Assembly: GCA_031286695.1 (NCBI GenBank)
Contig: JAITTY010000006.1
Location: 1,291,216 to 1,355,215, forward strand
Reading direction: 5' to 3'
Origin: Sphingobacterium sp.
Lineage (GTDB): Bacteria; Bacteroidota; Bacteroidia; Sphingobacteriales; Sphingobacteriaceae
Length of the DNA: 64,000 bases
Positions 18,501 through 27,608 of this stretch are shown one piece after another. Within the stretch, counting starts at the first letter, position 1; every line of letters starts with the position of its first letter. The notes under the pieces are model-generated. The model was not told where the DNA came from, searched no databases, and saw only the letters and a list, made by a program, of their open reading frames with translations. The position numbers and the translations under genes were made by a program.

Positions 18501-19520
18501 CCGATATTATCGGGCCTCGAAACAATTGAAAAAATCAAAGAACTTTTTAGAAAGCAAGGGGAAGGAATTCCTTTGATCGTATTGCATACTTCTTCAGAAG
18601 AACACGAGGTTATTTCGGCATTTAGGCAAGAAGAACGGTCATTCTGTCTACTTAAGCCCATTAAATCAGAGGAATTGTATTCGACTTTACGAAGGGCAAT
18701 ACAACAAAATAGAGACGAGACAATCCAGTTAAAGGCAAATGCAAACTTGTCCTTATCTGGGGATTCATATGGTCAGGATGTTCAGGTTTTGCTGGCAGAC
18801 GACAACGCCGTCAATATGGCCCTTAACTTAAGAATGATGGCTAGTATAATGCCAGGGGCACTCTTAACCGAAGTGGCAGACGGAGCTCAAGCAATTCGTG
18901 CCTGTAAAGAAAAAATATTTGATCTTATTTTAATGGACGTGCAGATGCCAGAGGTCGATGGGATCGAAGCAACCAAACAGATCCGACAGATGACAGGGTA
19001 TGCCGAAACACCTATTATCGGTGTTACAGCGGGTAATATTTCGGGCGAAAAGGAACGCTGTCTAGCAGCAGGTATGTCAGACTTTTTAGCTAAACCCATT
19101 CGACAGCAAGACTTATTCAAGGCGCTGGAAAAGGCAATGTTAGCTGTAAAGCCTAGTGCTGCTGAATCCTCCGATTTTGAGGACCTAGATCAGCATTTGG
19201 ACATGCGACGTCTGGAAGAACAGGCGGGTGATGATCCTGCATTTTTATCCTTTTTTCTGGATCTGGTCATCAGGGAAATAACAGGCTCCAGAAAGCAATT
19301 GCATGAGGCCATTAAGGTACAGGATATTGTACGGGTTAAAGAACTCTTACACAAACTACGGGGAACATCATCGACTGCTGGACTGGTCAAGCTGGCTCAA
19401 ATGACCAAGGACCTGGAGACAAGTTCGACGATTGAAGCTGACCTTGCGGTCGCTTTTGTGGCAATCGAACAAGAAATGGATATTGGACTAGAATTAATTA
19501 CGAAAATCTTAAATAAATAA
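15600..19520 (+). CDS. Multi-sensor hybrid histidine kinase (GAF-PASx4-HK-REC-REC-HPt)
   Basis: A 1306-residue protein without a clear transmembrane helix, so probably cytoplasmic. Domains in order: GAF (about 20-150); four PAS modules (about 160-275, 280-405, 410-530, 535-660); HisKA with His682 in MSHEIRTPLNG; HATPase (about 780-900, N-box NLLGNAVKF, G-boxes DTGIGIP and GGTGLGL); receiver 1 with Asp964 in MDYHMP; receiver 2 with Asp1113 in MDVQMP; and an HPt domain with His1251 in LLHKLRGTS. It therefore holds a full internal phosphorelay, and the HPt could pass phosphate to the single-domain regulator that starts 4 bases after its stop. The five sensor modules suggest several cytoplasmic inputs. 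Confidence 0.93.
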   Translation: MANNVFPENELRRIEKLRSYELMGLGKDPELDVFAQAACLITDCPAALIAMMEQETQRIQSCVGMELDTVERKNTVCQYTIMSKEVLVIEDTFEDPRSSSNPLIREGNIRFYAGVPLLDDDGDALGTICVIDFQPKKLSDKQRNSLAELGKAVTKILLGKKRKVQAGYFSEIFHLTNNIICVLDEKRNVKEVNPAFSKVLGLSRSTSLSKSIFTLLGDNESSLVSDLGRVEETKYGVQSTSRTKIENGQVVEIEWHFKYDPINHDILAFGRNVTKEREEKLKLENSERRFRSFFENAIGLMSMHDMEGNILSVNEKGREILQYAKEEVKGLNLKKLVPSHHVSMVEEYLKRIAKNKEDSGMMVLQTKDGEDISWLYHNMLETDENGRSYVVSTALNMTDRLQLENDLLHTKQILEQTNAVAQVGGWEVNLVENKVYWSDSTKLIHGVAPDFTPDFEHAIGFYEPESQVILRRIFEDAITSRTPYDTELRLLKQNGESIWVRVKGIPEFENDVCKRVFGIIQDIDQSKSLFLELERKESMLRAFVDYVPASVAMFDRDFNYISVSNQWLEDFHEGTSLPHNSNFFKLFPNIPEDRKKIYLDALEGIPYKNTDEVIQVGGVSESQHFNWEVRPWHLADGSIGGIIIFTQNITESVKINDELKLAKELADLASKAKSEFLANMSHEIRTPLNGVIGFSDLLLKTPLNDTQLQYLGYINESGNSLLNIINDILDFSKIESGKLELFVDKYNVYDVANQVINVVLYQAQRKDVELLLNIEQGLPAFVWVDEARIKQVLVNLLGNAVKFTEKGEIEFKISKLRNDNDKLTLRFAVRDTGIGIPPEKQKRIFDAFTQEDSSVSKRYGGTGLGLTISNNLLKYMGSKLNLVSELGVGSTFYFDIEVRCEEMEEEDTDLPLNRVLVVDDNANNRVILQHMLSYKNVESVLAENGMEALQLLMKGERFDVILMDYHMPILSGLETIEKIKELFRKQGEGIPLIVLHTSSEEHEVISAFRQEERSFCLLKPIKSEELYSTLRRAIQQNRDETIQLKANANLSLSGDSYGQDVQVLLADDNAVNMALNLRMMASIMPGALLTEVADGAQAIRACKEKIFDLILMDVQMPEVDGIEATKQIRQMTGYAETPIIGVTAGNISGEKERCLAAGMSDFLAKPIRQQDLFKALEKAMLAVKPSAAESSDFEDLDQHLDMRRLEEQAGDDPAFLSFFLDLVIREITGSRKQLHEAIKVQDIVRVKELLHKLRGTSSTAGLVKLAQMTKDLETSSTIEADLAVAFVAIEQEMDIGLELITKILNK

Positions 19521-19524
19521 TGAT

Positions 19525-19881
19525 ATGTTGATTTTAATAGCTGAAGACGACGAATTGATACTGCGTACTGTTGAACACAAATTAGTAAAAGAAGGACACG
19601 AAGTGGTGCTGACCAGAAATGGCCGTGAAGCCATTGAAAAAATTATTGAGCTGGATTTGGATTTGGTGGTTACGGATATTATGATGCCTTTTGCTTCTGG
19701 TATTGAAATTCTTTCGGCGATAAAAAGTATAGGAAAGAAGATTCCAGTTATTGTATTGTCGAGTATGGGGCAGGAAGAGGTCGTGGTCGATGCTTTCGAT
19801 TTAGGGGCGTCAGATTTTATGGTCAAGCCATTTAGTCCAAACGAACTCATTTTAAGAATAAAACGCCTAACAAATAAATAA
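19525..19881 (+). CDS. Single-domain response regulator
   Basis: A 118-residue stand-alone receiver: acidic cluster AEDDE (6-10), acceptor Asp in VVTDIMMP (near 51), the conserved Ser switch residue in VIVLSSM, and Lys in MVKPFSP. There is no output domain, so it must act by protein contact. The gap to the kinase is 4 bases and to the next gene 9 bases. The likely path is kinase HPt to this receiver, then an effect on the membrane HEAT protein or the glycosyltransferase fusion downstream. The path is inferred from gene order. Confidence 0.92.
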   Translation: MLILIAEDDELILRTVEHKLVKEGHEVVLTRNGREAIEKIIELDLDLVVTDIMMPFASGIEILSAIKSIGKKIPVIVLSSMGQEEVVVDAFDLGASDFMVKPFSPNELILRIKRLTNK

Positions 19882-19890
19882 AGTTAAATT

Positions 19891-20958
19891 ATGCATCACC
19901 ACATCGAGCTACATGAGCTTATATTGGCGATTGTTATCGTGTTGATTTTAGTACTGCTATTGATCATCACGGTGCTGGCCTATAGTTTTTATAGCTATAG
20001 GATCCTGCACAACAGGCAATCCTGGAGGCAGATCATCGAGTATAAGATTATGGAGACAATTGTAGGGAGCGATGAAAACGACGAAAGAGATAAAGAATTT
20101 GCAAAACATTTAAAAGAACCATCATTTCGGGCACTTTTCTTAGATGTACTCGTCGACTCGGATAGGAAGTTTTCAGGTGGGGCCAAACAATCGATCAATA
20201 GATTGTTTCATGATTTTAAATTGGAGGAAGAAGCCTGGAGAAAACTTAGGCATAGAAAAGCTTATTTGGTTGCCGGTGGAGTACAGGAGCTCGCGGCGAT
20301 GAACGTCGAAGCGGCAATTCCCGAGATCACAGCCAAGCTTACTGATTCCCGCACCGCGGTATATCAAGAAGCGCAATATGCAATCGTAAGTTTTAAAGGA
20401 TACGAAGGGCTTGGTTTTTTGGATCATTTTGACAGACCGCTATCAGACTGGCAGCAGCTTCGTCTTTTATATTCTATTCAGGATATACCTGAAAGTTCTG
20501 ATTTGCATGTTGATACCTGGTTGAAGAGTTCAAATGACTCAGTCGTTATATTTACTTTACGCTTAATCCGAAAATTTAGATTGATGACTTTTTATACAGG
20601 AGTTTTTAATCTATTGGATCACCAGTCTCCCAAGGTTCGAGTACAGGCCATACGGACATTGCAGTCGATTGAAAACAGTGCTACGATCCAGCAATTTATT
20701 TCCATCTTTGACCAACAGCCTATTGAGGTGCAAAATGAAATTCTAAAAGCAATGAAAGTTGCCAGAAGTAGAGAATGCGAATGCTTTCTAAAGGATCAAT
20801 TGTGGAATCATACTGCCGTGTCTATTAAAATCTCTGCTGCGGAAGTACTTGTTGTTTTGGGAGAAGAACAATATTTACGTGATATCTCACAAAGTGAAGA
20901 TACTTACGACGAACTAATACAAATCATTAAACACGCTTTGCAAGAGAAAAAATGTTAG
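19891..20958 (+). CDS. Membrane-anchored HEAT-repeat protein
   Basis: A 355-residue protein with one N-terminal transmembrane helix (about 9-33) after a His-rich start (MHHHIELHE), then a soluble helical-repeat domain (about 50-350). Repeats such as AAIPEITAKLTDSRTAVYQEAQYAI and SPKVRVQAIRTLQSI have the HEAT/armadillo pattern. It is probably a scaffold on the cytoplasmic side of the inner membrane. Its end overlaps the glycosyltransferase start by 7 bases, so the two are translationally coupled; a role as docking partner for the receiver protein and the synthase is plausible but unproven. Confidence 0.82.
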   Translation: MHHHIELHELILAIVIVLILVLLLIITVLAYSFYSYRILHNRQSWRQIIEYKIMETIVGSDENDERDKEFAKHLKEPSFRALFLDVLVDSDRKFSGGAKQSINRLFHDFKLEEEAWRKLRHRKAYLVAGGVQELAAMNVEAAIPEITAKLTDSRTAVYQEAQYAIVSFKGYEGLGFLDHFDRPLSDWQQLRLLYSIQDIPESSDLHVDTWLKSSNDSVVIFTLRLIRKFRLMTFYTGVFNLLDHQSPKVRVQAIRTLQSIENSATIQQFISIFDQQPIEVQNEILKAMKVARSRECECFLKDQLWNHTAVSIKISAAEVLVVLGEEQYLRDISQSEDTYDELIQIIKHALQEKKC

Positions 20959-23900
20959 AGTTTTCCCATATAGTATACGAAATTGTAGTTTGGTTATTTT
21001 TACTTTACTCTGCTGCAGTATTTATTATCTATACCTGGATAGGATTATACGCTTATGGAGCTGTATTTCGTTATAAACACAATAACACCTTTACAGATTA
21101 TAGCATTATTGCCACAAACCCCAATGCACCTACATTCAGTCTGATTGCACCAGCCTATAACGAGGGTATGACTATTGTTGAGAATGTACGTTCCCTATTG
21201 TCGCTGTATTACCATAATCTCGAAATTATTATTGTGAATGACGGTAGTAAGGACGACTCTATTTTGAAATTAATAGAATCTTACGAACTCGAACCGACCT
21301 CTTTTTTTGTTCAGGGAAATATTGAAACAAAATTAATAAGAGGGATTTATAAAAGTAAGAACCCTGCTTTTAAGAAACTTATCGTTGTCGATAAGGAAAA
21401 TGGGGGTAAAGCCGACGCGCTCAATGTGGGAGTTAATATATCTTCTGGTGATTATATTGTCTGTATTGATGTCGATTGTATTTTGGAACAAGATGCCATT
21501 CTAAAGCTGGCGAAACCATTTTTGGAACAGACTGACAAACGGGTTATAGCCTGTGGCGGTGTCATACGCCTAGCCAACAATTGTAATGTTGTCAATGGAT
21601 CCGTCGTCGATGTCAATCTGCCTAAATCTTGGTTGGGACGTACACAAGCTTTAGAGTATATCCGTGCTTTTATTTTAGGCCGGATGGCTTGGTCAAGGGC
21701 TTCTGGATTAATTCTTATTTCAGGCGCATTTGGTGCTTTCGATCGGGAGATCGTACTGGCTTGTGGTGGTTATGATCGAAATACGGTTGGTGAGGATATG
21801 GAGCTTGTTGTTCGTATGCGACGCTATATGGAAGAACAAAAGCAAGCCTATGAAGTGGTCAATATTCCTGATCCTTTGTGCTGGACAGAGGTGCCCGAAT
21901 CAAAAGAGGTTTTACGTAAACAGCGTAATCGTTGGATGCGGGGTACAATGGAAACACTATGGAAACATCGGAAATTAATGTTCAATCCGAAATACGGACG
22001 TTTCGGTATGGTCAGTATGCCATACTGGTTCTTTTTTGAATTCTTGGGACCTATTGTTGAATTTACAGGTTACATCGTCTTTTTGATCTTTTTTATTTTA
22101 GGAATCATCAATTGGCCGTTTTTCTTCGCATTATTTGCATTAGTCATTGCTTCAGGAATTTTATATTCTATTTATGCGATTTTGGTCGATCTTGTTAGCC
22201 ATCAGGTCTATTCGAAGAAACGAGATCTTTCTACATTAATTACCACTGCTATACTTGAACCCTTGTATTTTCACCCTATTGTTGTTAAAGCAGGAGTACA
22301 GGGGGTGGTCGATTACTTTCGTAAACAGCATGGCTGGGGCGAAATGACGCGGCAAGGTTTTCAGCAAAAAGATGCCAATGAGTCCATTTGGAAATATTTT
22401 GGCCAGCGAATAAACGTATCGCTACAGAGTCTAGGACCGGTGATGTTGGTTTTCTTCGCTTTGTATATGTTATCTGTTGGCGTTGAATGGTGGTGGTATG
22501 GTCGCCGTTTTACACAGTTGTCCGAATCGCATGCGGGGAAATATCTCTTTTTCGATAATCTGGTATTTCTCTTTCAATCTTTAGGTTGTCTGGGAATAGG
22601 TTATTTGTTGCTTCAGTTTTTAAGCAGTTTTTGGGCGAGATTGTTGTTGGTCATCTCATTCTCTTTTATGGTCGTAATGCAATTCATCCTGTTTTTGTAT
22701 TTCGGTGAATCGAGGAACCTGCTCGGGGCCGATATGTTTTATTACAGTTCGGAAGAGATGAAGCAAATTTTGGAAGCCAGCGGTATGTTGAGTTTTACCA
22801 ACATTGCTTTACTCTTATTGCTGATTGTGATTTCTTGGGTTCCGCTTTGGATAGCCAACAAACAGACTTTCAAAAAATCCTATACCAGTATCGCATTGCT
22901 ATCTTTGGGTATCGTATCATTTTTTATCTCCTCGGCTTCAATTTTGGGTAATGGTTCAGAAAAAGATGAATTTGTAGCCAATGCAAGCCGCAGTAAGTGG
23001 CGTTATTTTTTCGAATCCAATTTATCGAATTATGTGGAAGAGCATCCGGGAATGCTCGCTATGTTCAATAAGGATGATGATGATGATGCAAAAGTGCTGG
23101 ATACCAAATTCCCCTTCCTGAAAAAAGAAGATACCAAAGATTTTCTCGGGACCTATTTACAGAAAACAACGAAAGCACCCAATTTGGTCATTCTCGTTAT
23201 CGAAGGGTTAGGGCACGCTTATAGTTCTGAAAATGGCTATATCGGTAACTTTACGCCGTTTATAGGCTCATTAAAAAAGCAGTCATTGTATTGGGATAAT
23301 AATATGAGTTCTTCTGGTCGGACATTTTCCGTGTTGCCTACAATAACAGGTTCACTGCCATTTGCGATGCATGGTTTCCTTGAACAGGATACATTACCGG
23401 ATAATTTTAACCTGTTCAATATTCTGAAGAGCAATGGCTTTAACACAGGATTTTTCTATGGTGGTCACTCCAATTTCGATTTCATGAAAAAATTCATGGA
23501 TTATAATAAAATTGATATGCTCATTGACCAGGCCGCTTTTGGCCCACCTTATAAAAAACTGCCTGAAAAAGGAGGGGAGAGCTGGGGCTACGAGGATCAA
23601 GCCGTATTTAGTAAACTGCTCGAAGTCCAAAAAGTACAGGAGCATCCCTATTTTCATGTTCTTTTGACTTTATCCACACATAATCCATTTTTGATTAATA
23701 ATACGGCTCATTATGAACAGTTATTTGATCAGCGTGTAGCGACATTGGATCTTACACCGGAGCAAAAAAAATGGGCTTTAGAGAACCGGACCCAGCTTGT
23801 TTCAGTGCTGAATCTGGATGAGGCGATGGAACAGTTCTTTAATGAATATAAAAAGAGGGCAGATTTTGCAAATACAATTTTTGTAATAACAGGAGACCAT

Positions 23901-24377
23901 GCAATGCCTGAGATACCTTTGCAAAGTAAAATAGATCGCTATCATGTCCCACTGCTGATTTATTCGCCACTGCTAAAAGGGCCAAAGACCTTCCATAATT
24001 TTGTGAGCCATTTTGACGTTGCGCCTTCGTTATTGGCTTACTATCGGGATAATTTCGGTATCAAAACACCGACACAAGTAACCTGGATCGGGCAAGGTTT
24101 AGATAAAGGTGCATCAGCTCAAGGCGATGGAATTGCCATGATGCAAAGTAAAAACCAATTGATCGATTTTGTGAAAGGTAGTTACCATCTTTCGGATGGT
24201 CAATTGTATAAATTGGACGGGGTACTCAATGAAGATGCCGCAGCGGATAATGTAAAGGGAGAATTGTCCAAGCGCTTTGAATTATTCAAGCGCAAGAACA
24301 AATTATTCTACACCCAAAAGCGACTTCTTCCTGACAGTGTTTATACCAATTTCTTTGATCGGGCAAAGAAAAACTAG
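20952..24377 (+). CDS. Fusion of GT2 processive glycosyltransferase and LtaS-like sulfatase-fold transferase
   Basis: A 1141-residue inner-membrane protein. Residues 1-30 form a membrane helix; 55-330 are a GT2 domain of the PgaC/cellulose-synthase type with DGSKDDS (near 97), DVDCI, GEDMEL and KQRNRWMRGT, the RW motif of processive enzymes. Several helices follow (about 350-450 and 490-690). From about 735 comes an alkaline-phosphatase/sulfatase-fold domain: metal-ligand Glu in LVIEGLG, likely nucleophile Thr in SSSGRTFSV, and the metal site TGDHAMP. The last part resembles lipoteichoic acid synthase and phosphoethanolamine transferases. One chain could thus make a polysaccharide and decorate it with a phospho-group. 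It overlaps the HEAT gene; its stop overlaps the stop of the convergent YaiO gene by 4 bases. Confidence 0.88.
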   Translation: MLEFSHIVYEIVVWLFLLYSAAVFIIYTWIGLYAYGAVFRYKHNNTFTDYSIIATNPNAPTFSLIAPAYNEGMTIVENVRSLLSLYYHNLEIIIVNDGSKDDSILKLIESYELEPTSFFVQGNIETKLIRGIYKSKNPAFKKLIVVDKENGGKADALNVGVNISSGDYIVCIDVDCILEQDAILKLAKPFLEQTDKRVIACGGVIRLANNCNVVNGSVVDVNLPKSWLGRTQALEYIRAFILGRMAWSRASGLILISGAFGAFDREIVLACGGYDRNTVGEDMELVVRMRRYMEEQKQAYEVVNIPDPLCWTEVPESKEVLRKQRNRWMRGTMETLWKHRKLMFNPKYGRFGMVSMPYWFFFEFLGPIVEFTGYIVFLIFFILGIINWPFFFALFALVIASGILYSIYAILVDLVSHQVYSKKRDLSTLITTAILEPLYFHPIVVKAGVQGVVDYFRKQHGWGEMTRQGFQQKDANESIWKYFGQRINVSLQSLGPVMLVFFALYMLSVGVEWWWYGRRFTQLSESHAGKYLFFDNLVFLFQSLGCLGIGYLLLQFLSSFWARLLLVISFSFMVVMQFILFLYFGESRNLLGADMFYYSSEEMKQILEASGMLSFTNIALLLLLIVISWVPLWIANKQTFKKSYTSIALLSLGIVSFFISSASILGNGSEKDEFVANASRSKWRYFFESNLSNYVEEHPGMLAMFNKDDDDDAKVLDTKFPFLKKEDTKDFLGTYLQKTTKAPNLVILVIEGLGHAYSSENGYIGNFTPFIGSLKKQSLYWDNNMSSSGRTFSVLPTITGSLPFAMHGFLEQDTLPDNFNLFNILKSNGFNTGFFYGGHSNFDFMKKFMDYNKIDMLIDQAAFGPPYKKLPEKGGESWGYEDQAVFSKLLEVQKVQEHPYFHVLLTLSTHNPFLINNTAHYEQLFDQRVATLDLTPEQKKWALENRTQLVSVLNLDEAMEQFFNEYKKRADFANTIFVITGDHAMPEIPLQSKIDRYHVPLLIYSPLLKGPKTFHNFVSHFDVAPSLLAYYRDNFGIKTPTQVTWIGQGLDKGASAQGDGIAMMQSKNQLIDFVKGSYHLSDGQLYKLDGVLNEDAAADNVKGELSKRFELFKRKNKLFYTQKRLLPDSVYTNFFDRAKKN

Positions 24378-25615
24378 AATTTTCGAATATAACCAAGAAT
24401 GATGTCCAATTGATTGCCTCTTTCTTTTGGCCGGAATTCTTGGTTATAATAAGTACCTGAGATCGAAAAAAGGTTACTTTGTTTAACAGAGAAATTGTAC
24501 TCGGCACCGACTTTAAATGTCTTTAGTTTATAAGAAGCATTATCTAGGAGATTATTTCGGTTCTCCTCGGGACTCAAACCTGTTCCGGCACTAAATCCAA
24601 AGTAATCGTTGGCTCCCTTTGTATAATAGCGGACCGTACCCGTATAAGATTGGGAGATATTCTTTTCACCCGGTGTAAGGTAAGTCCTCAAATTGAACCA
24701 AAAGTTTTGATAATACTTTCCAACTGAAGCCGTGTACATCCAGATATTGTCACTAAAATAAAGCTGACGGTAACCGATTTCCCCTTCAAAACTGTTGGGA
24801 AGATTGGCATAAAGAGACACACCAGTTCTATATTTTGCAAAAATACCTACATTATTGGAATACCCGGCACCGACATAGAGGTAAAATATCTTTGAAAGGC
24901 GTGGGTAAGCCTCCATTTCAAATTGGACTCCATTTTCTGCAAACTTATTCGCGTAATTAGTTCTGAAAATCACGGAACCTATTGGTGTTGCACGCTTATA
25001 ACTTAGACCCACAATATGCCAATTATTATCAAACTGTTTGTCAAAATACACAAAATTATAAGTCAGCCCGATCGCATTCTTTGCGGTATATTCTTCAATG
25101 CTTTTTGCCAGTGCTCTCGCCTCTGTGTTTTTAGGATTAATCGCCAATAGGTTGTTAATTGCCTTCTCGGCAGCCTCATAGTGATCATTGCCGTAGCTTA
25201 TTTTACCTTTTAACAAAAGGAGATCCTGCGACTGTGGATGTATGCTCAGTCCTTTATCCGCAATTGCAATGGCTTTGTCCGCCTGATCATTCCAGTATTC
25301 CAAGGAAGCATAGGCCAAAAAGAAATCTTCGTCGCTTGTATTTTTCTTGTCGAGTTCTGTAAAGATAGTCCGTGCCGAATCAATCTTGTCAGACCAGGTA
25401 TAGAGGCGTGCAAGAAATATGCTTATATCTGTATAATCTGGAGCTTGAAGAAGAGCCTGTTTTGATAGTTGAATGGCCTGTGGATAATCTTTCGAATCAA
25501 AAGCCACCTTTCGTGCTTTTATAAAAAGATCATCCGCCGTAAGTTTGGTCTCTTGCGCAATTGAAAATAAAGGTAATAAAGAGAGGGAGAGTAATGGGTA
25601 AATTACTTTTTTCAT
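24374..25615 (-). CDS. YaiO-type outer-membrane beta-barrel with N-terminal TPR
   Basis: A 413-residue exported protein. Signal peptide (1-20, ending SIAQ), TPR-like helical pairs (about 25-170, for example ALLQAPDYTDISIFLARLYTWSDK), then alternating beta strands of a YaiO-family barrel (about 185-413) ending in the aromatic IRKF typical of outer-membrane proteins. The TPR-plus-barrel layout recalls PgaA, the export porin for poly-N-acetylglucosamine, on a smaller scale. It is tail-to-tail with the GT2 fusion and is probably the exit pore for its product. The ATG at 25615 starts the signal peptide; an in-frame ATG at 25636 would add 7 residues. Confidence 0.83.
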   Translation of the reverse strand: MKKVIYPLLSLSLLPLFSIAQETKLTADDLFIKARKVAFDSKDYPQAIQLSKQALLQAPDYTDISIFLARLYTWSDKIDSARTIFTELDKKNTSDEDFFLAYASLEYWNDQADKAIAIADKGLSIHPQSQDLLLLKGKISYGNDHYEAAEKAINNLLAINPKNTEARALAKSIEEYTAKNAIGLTYNFVYFDKQFDNNWHIVGLSYKRATPIGSVIFRTNYANKFAENGVQFEMEAYPRLSKIFYLYVGAGYSNNVGIFAKYRTGVSLYANLPNSFEGEIGYRQLYFSDNIWMYTASVGKYYQNFWFNLRTYLTPGEKNISQSYTGTVRYYTKGANDYFGFSAGTGLSPEENRNNLLDNASYKLKTFKVGAEYNFSVKQSNLFSISGTYYNQEFRPKERGNQLDIILGYIRKF

Positions 25616-25759
25616 TCCAGATCGTATAGTTGACATGTTAAGCTTGCTAATATATAAACTAAAATTAGGAAATTTTGTTTGTTGACACCTGTTTTAAAAT
25701 AAATTTTCGAATAAGGGTCAAGATATCATTTGTTTTTTTGAACTTTCCAGGGTATCATT

Positions 25760-26470
25760 TTAAAATAAAAGTTTCGTAAAACGCCAATGGAATGTATCGA
25801 AAATGGTCAATTGATTGCTATCTACAGGTAATTCGGCTGCTATTTTGAGTACCTGCATAGCCATCATGCTGCCTATTATGCCGGGCAATGGACCCAAAAC
25901 GCCATTTTTATCGCAATTTGGTACTTGCTCTGGGGCAGGGGGACTTGGAAAGATATCCAGCAGGTTTTTACTGCCCCTATAGTTAAAGACGGCAAGCTGC
26001 CCCTCAAAACCATAAATGCTACCGTATACCAGTGGTTTATTGAGCTGTATGCAGGCATGGTTTAGCAGGTAACGCGTCGTGAAATTATCACAGCAATCTA
26101 CAATAATGTGGTAGGGCGCAAGGATCGCAGCAACGTTGTCTGCAGTTATTTTTACCGGAAAGGTTTCGAACTCAATTGTGCTATTGTGTTTTCGTACGTA
26201 ATCTTTGGCGCTCGCAGTTTTAGCGTTGTGAATATGCTCTTCGCAATGAATAATCTGCCGGTTTAAGTTATGTATTTCCACTTTGTCAAAATCAGCCAGG
26301 CCAAGTTTGCCAATTCCGGCCGCGGCCAGATATTGAATCACAGGACTTCCGAGTCCGCCAGCGCCAACGATCAGCACCTTGGCATCCATAATCTTTCGTT
26401 GTCCTGTAACGCCAATCTCTTCTATAAAAATTTGCCTGCTATAACGGTCAAAAATACTGTTTTCTTTCAT
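25760..26470 (-). CDS. thiF: ThiF/MoeB-type sulfur-carrier adenylyltransferase
   Basis: A 236-residue E1-like enzyme that adenylates the C-terminal Gly of ThiS. ATP-binding loop VGAGGLGSP (about 35-43), RQI near the first turn (NRQIIH), and catalytic-region DCCDNFTTR are all present. One metal-site-like Cys is kept (PNCDKNG), but the usual CxxC pair at the C-terminus is missing and the protein ends shortly after DTFHWRF; the structural zinc is probably absent. It has no rhodanese domain. It is the last gene of the thiamine operon, 4 bases after thiH. Confidence 0.9.
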   Translation of the reverse strand: MKENSIFDRYSRQIFIEEIGVTGQRKIMDAKVLIVGAGGLGSPVIQYLAAAGIGKLGLADFDKVEIHNLNRQIIHCEEHIHNAKTASAKDYVRKHNSTIEFETFPVKITADNVAAILAPYHIIVDCCDNFTTRYLLNHACIQLNKPLVYGSIYGFEGQLAVFNYRGSKNLLDIFPSPPAPEQVPNCDKNGVLGPLPGIIGSMMAMQVLKIAAELPVDSNQLTIFDTFHWRFTKLLF

Positions 26471-26474
26471 GTGT

Positions 26475-27599
26475 TTAACGTATTATACTCGTATAATTAG
26501 TCTCCCAGTCCTTCATGACAGGAGCATAACCCATTTTTCGGATTTGATTTTTGATTGTTTCCATATCTCTTTCATCGCTCACTTCAAATTGTTCCAAAGC
26601 TTGCGGATCAACAACGTAGCCTCCCGGGTTTGTTTTGGAAGCAGCACTCATTGTGGTTACTCCGATTGGAATGATATGATTTCTAAATGTTTCATTTTCT
26701 CGTGTTGAAATAGAAATTTCCAAGTTTTCATTCCACAAACGGTATGCACAGATCAGCTGCAAAAGATCTTTATCTGCCAGATGGAAATTTGGTTCAACAG
26801 AACCCGTTGCCGGTCGCAGGCGCGGAAAGGAAATGGAGTATCGTGTCTGCCAATATTGTTTTTGCAGATAGGCGATATGAGCGGCGGTGAAAAAACTGTC
26901 TACCCGCCAGTCCTCAAGTCCAAGCAATACACCTAATCCGATTTTATGGATTCCCGCCCGGCCTATACGGTCAGGCGTATCCAAACGATAGTCAAAATTG
27001 GATTTCTTACCTTTCGGATGGTACTGTCTATAAACGTCCCGATGGTAGGTCTCCTGGTAGACCAAAATTGCATAGACTCCGGCGGCCTGTAGTAGCCGGT
27101 ACTCGGATTCTTCCAATGGCTGTACCTCGATAGATATCTGTGGAAAATGAGGTTTTAAAAGCTGAATAGCATTTAGGAAATAATTAATCTCGACAGTTTT
27201 GTTGGCTTCTCCGCTGACCAGCAAAATATGGTTGATTCCCATGGCTTTGAGTGCCATTGCTTCCAATAATAGTTCGGTGTTGCTAAGGGTTTTGCGTTTG
27301 ATTTTATTGTCCATGCTAAAGCCGCAATACGTACAGATGTTTTGGCACTCATTGCTCAGGTAAAGTGGGGCATAGAGCTGTATGGTTTTACCAAAACGAC
27401 GTTGTGTGATTTGCTGTGTTTTTTGCGCCATCTGTTCAAGATATGGCGCGGCCGCAGGCGAGATAAGCACCTTGAAGTCATCGAGTGTTAGACTGTCTTT
27501 CGCTAAGACATAGCGTACATCCTGATCGGTCGTGTCATAAATCTGTGTTTGGACCTTATTCCAGGAATATTGATCGAGTATCAATTTAAAATCTGTCAT
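26475..27599 (-). CDS. thiH: 2-iminoacetate synthase ThiH (radical SAM)
   Basis: A 374-residue radical SAM enzyme that splits tyrosine to dehydroglycine for the thiazole ring. The cluster motif is Cys85-x3-Cys89-x2-Cys92 (CQNICTYC), followed by LVSGE (near 140), which fits the SAM site. Length and C-terminal region (GVTTMSAASKTNPGGY) match ThiH. Use of ThiH instead of the glycine oxidase ThiO fits an anaerobe-tolerant route. It lies 9 bases after thiG and 4 bases before thiF. Confidence 0.96.
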   Translation of the reverse strand: MTDFKLILDQYSWNKVQTQIYDTTDQDVRYVLAKDSLTLDDFKVLISPAAAPYLEQMAQKTQQITQRRFGKTIQLYAPLYLSNECQNICTYCGFSMDNKIKRKTLSNTELLLEAMALKAMGINHILLVSGEANKTVEINYFLNAIQLLKPHFPQISIEVQPLEESEYRLLQAAGVYAILVYQETYHRDVYRQYHPKGKKSNFDYRLDTPDRIGRAGIHKIGLGVLLGLEDWRVDSFFTAAHIAYLQKQYWQTRYSISFPRLRPATGSVEPNFHLADKDLLQLICAYRLWNENLEISISTRENETFRNHIIPIGVTTMSAASKTNPGGYVVDPQALEQFEVSDERDMETIKNQIRKMGYAPVMKDWETNYTSIIR

Positions 27600-27608
27600 A
27601 TATAATCA

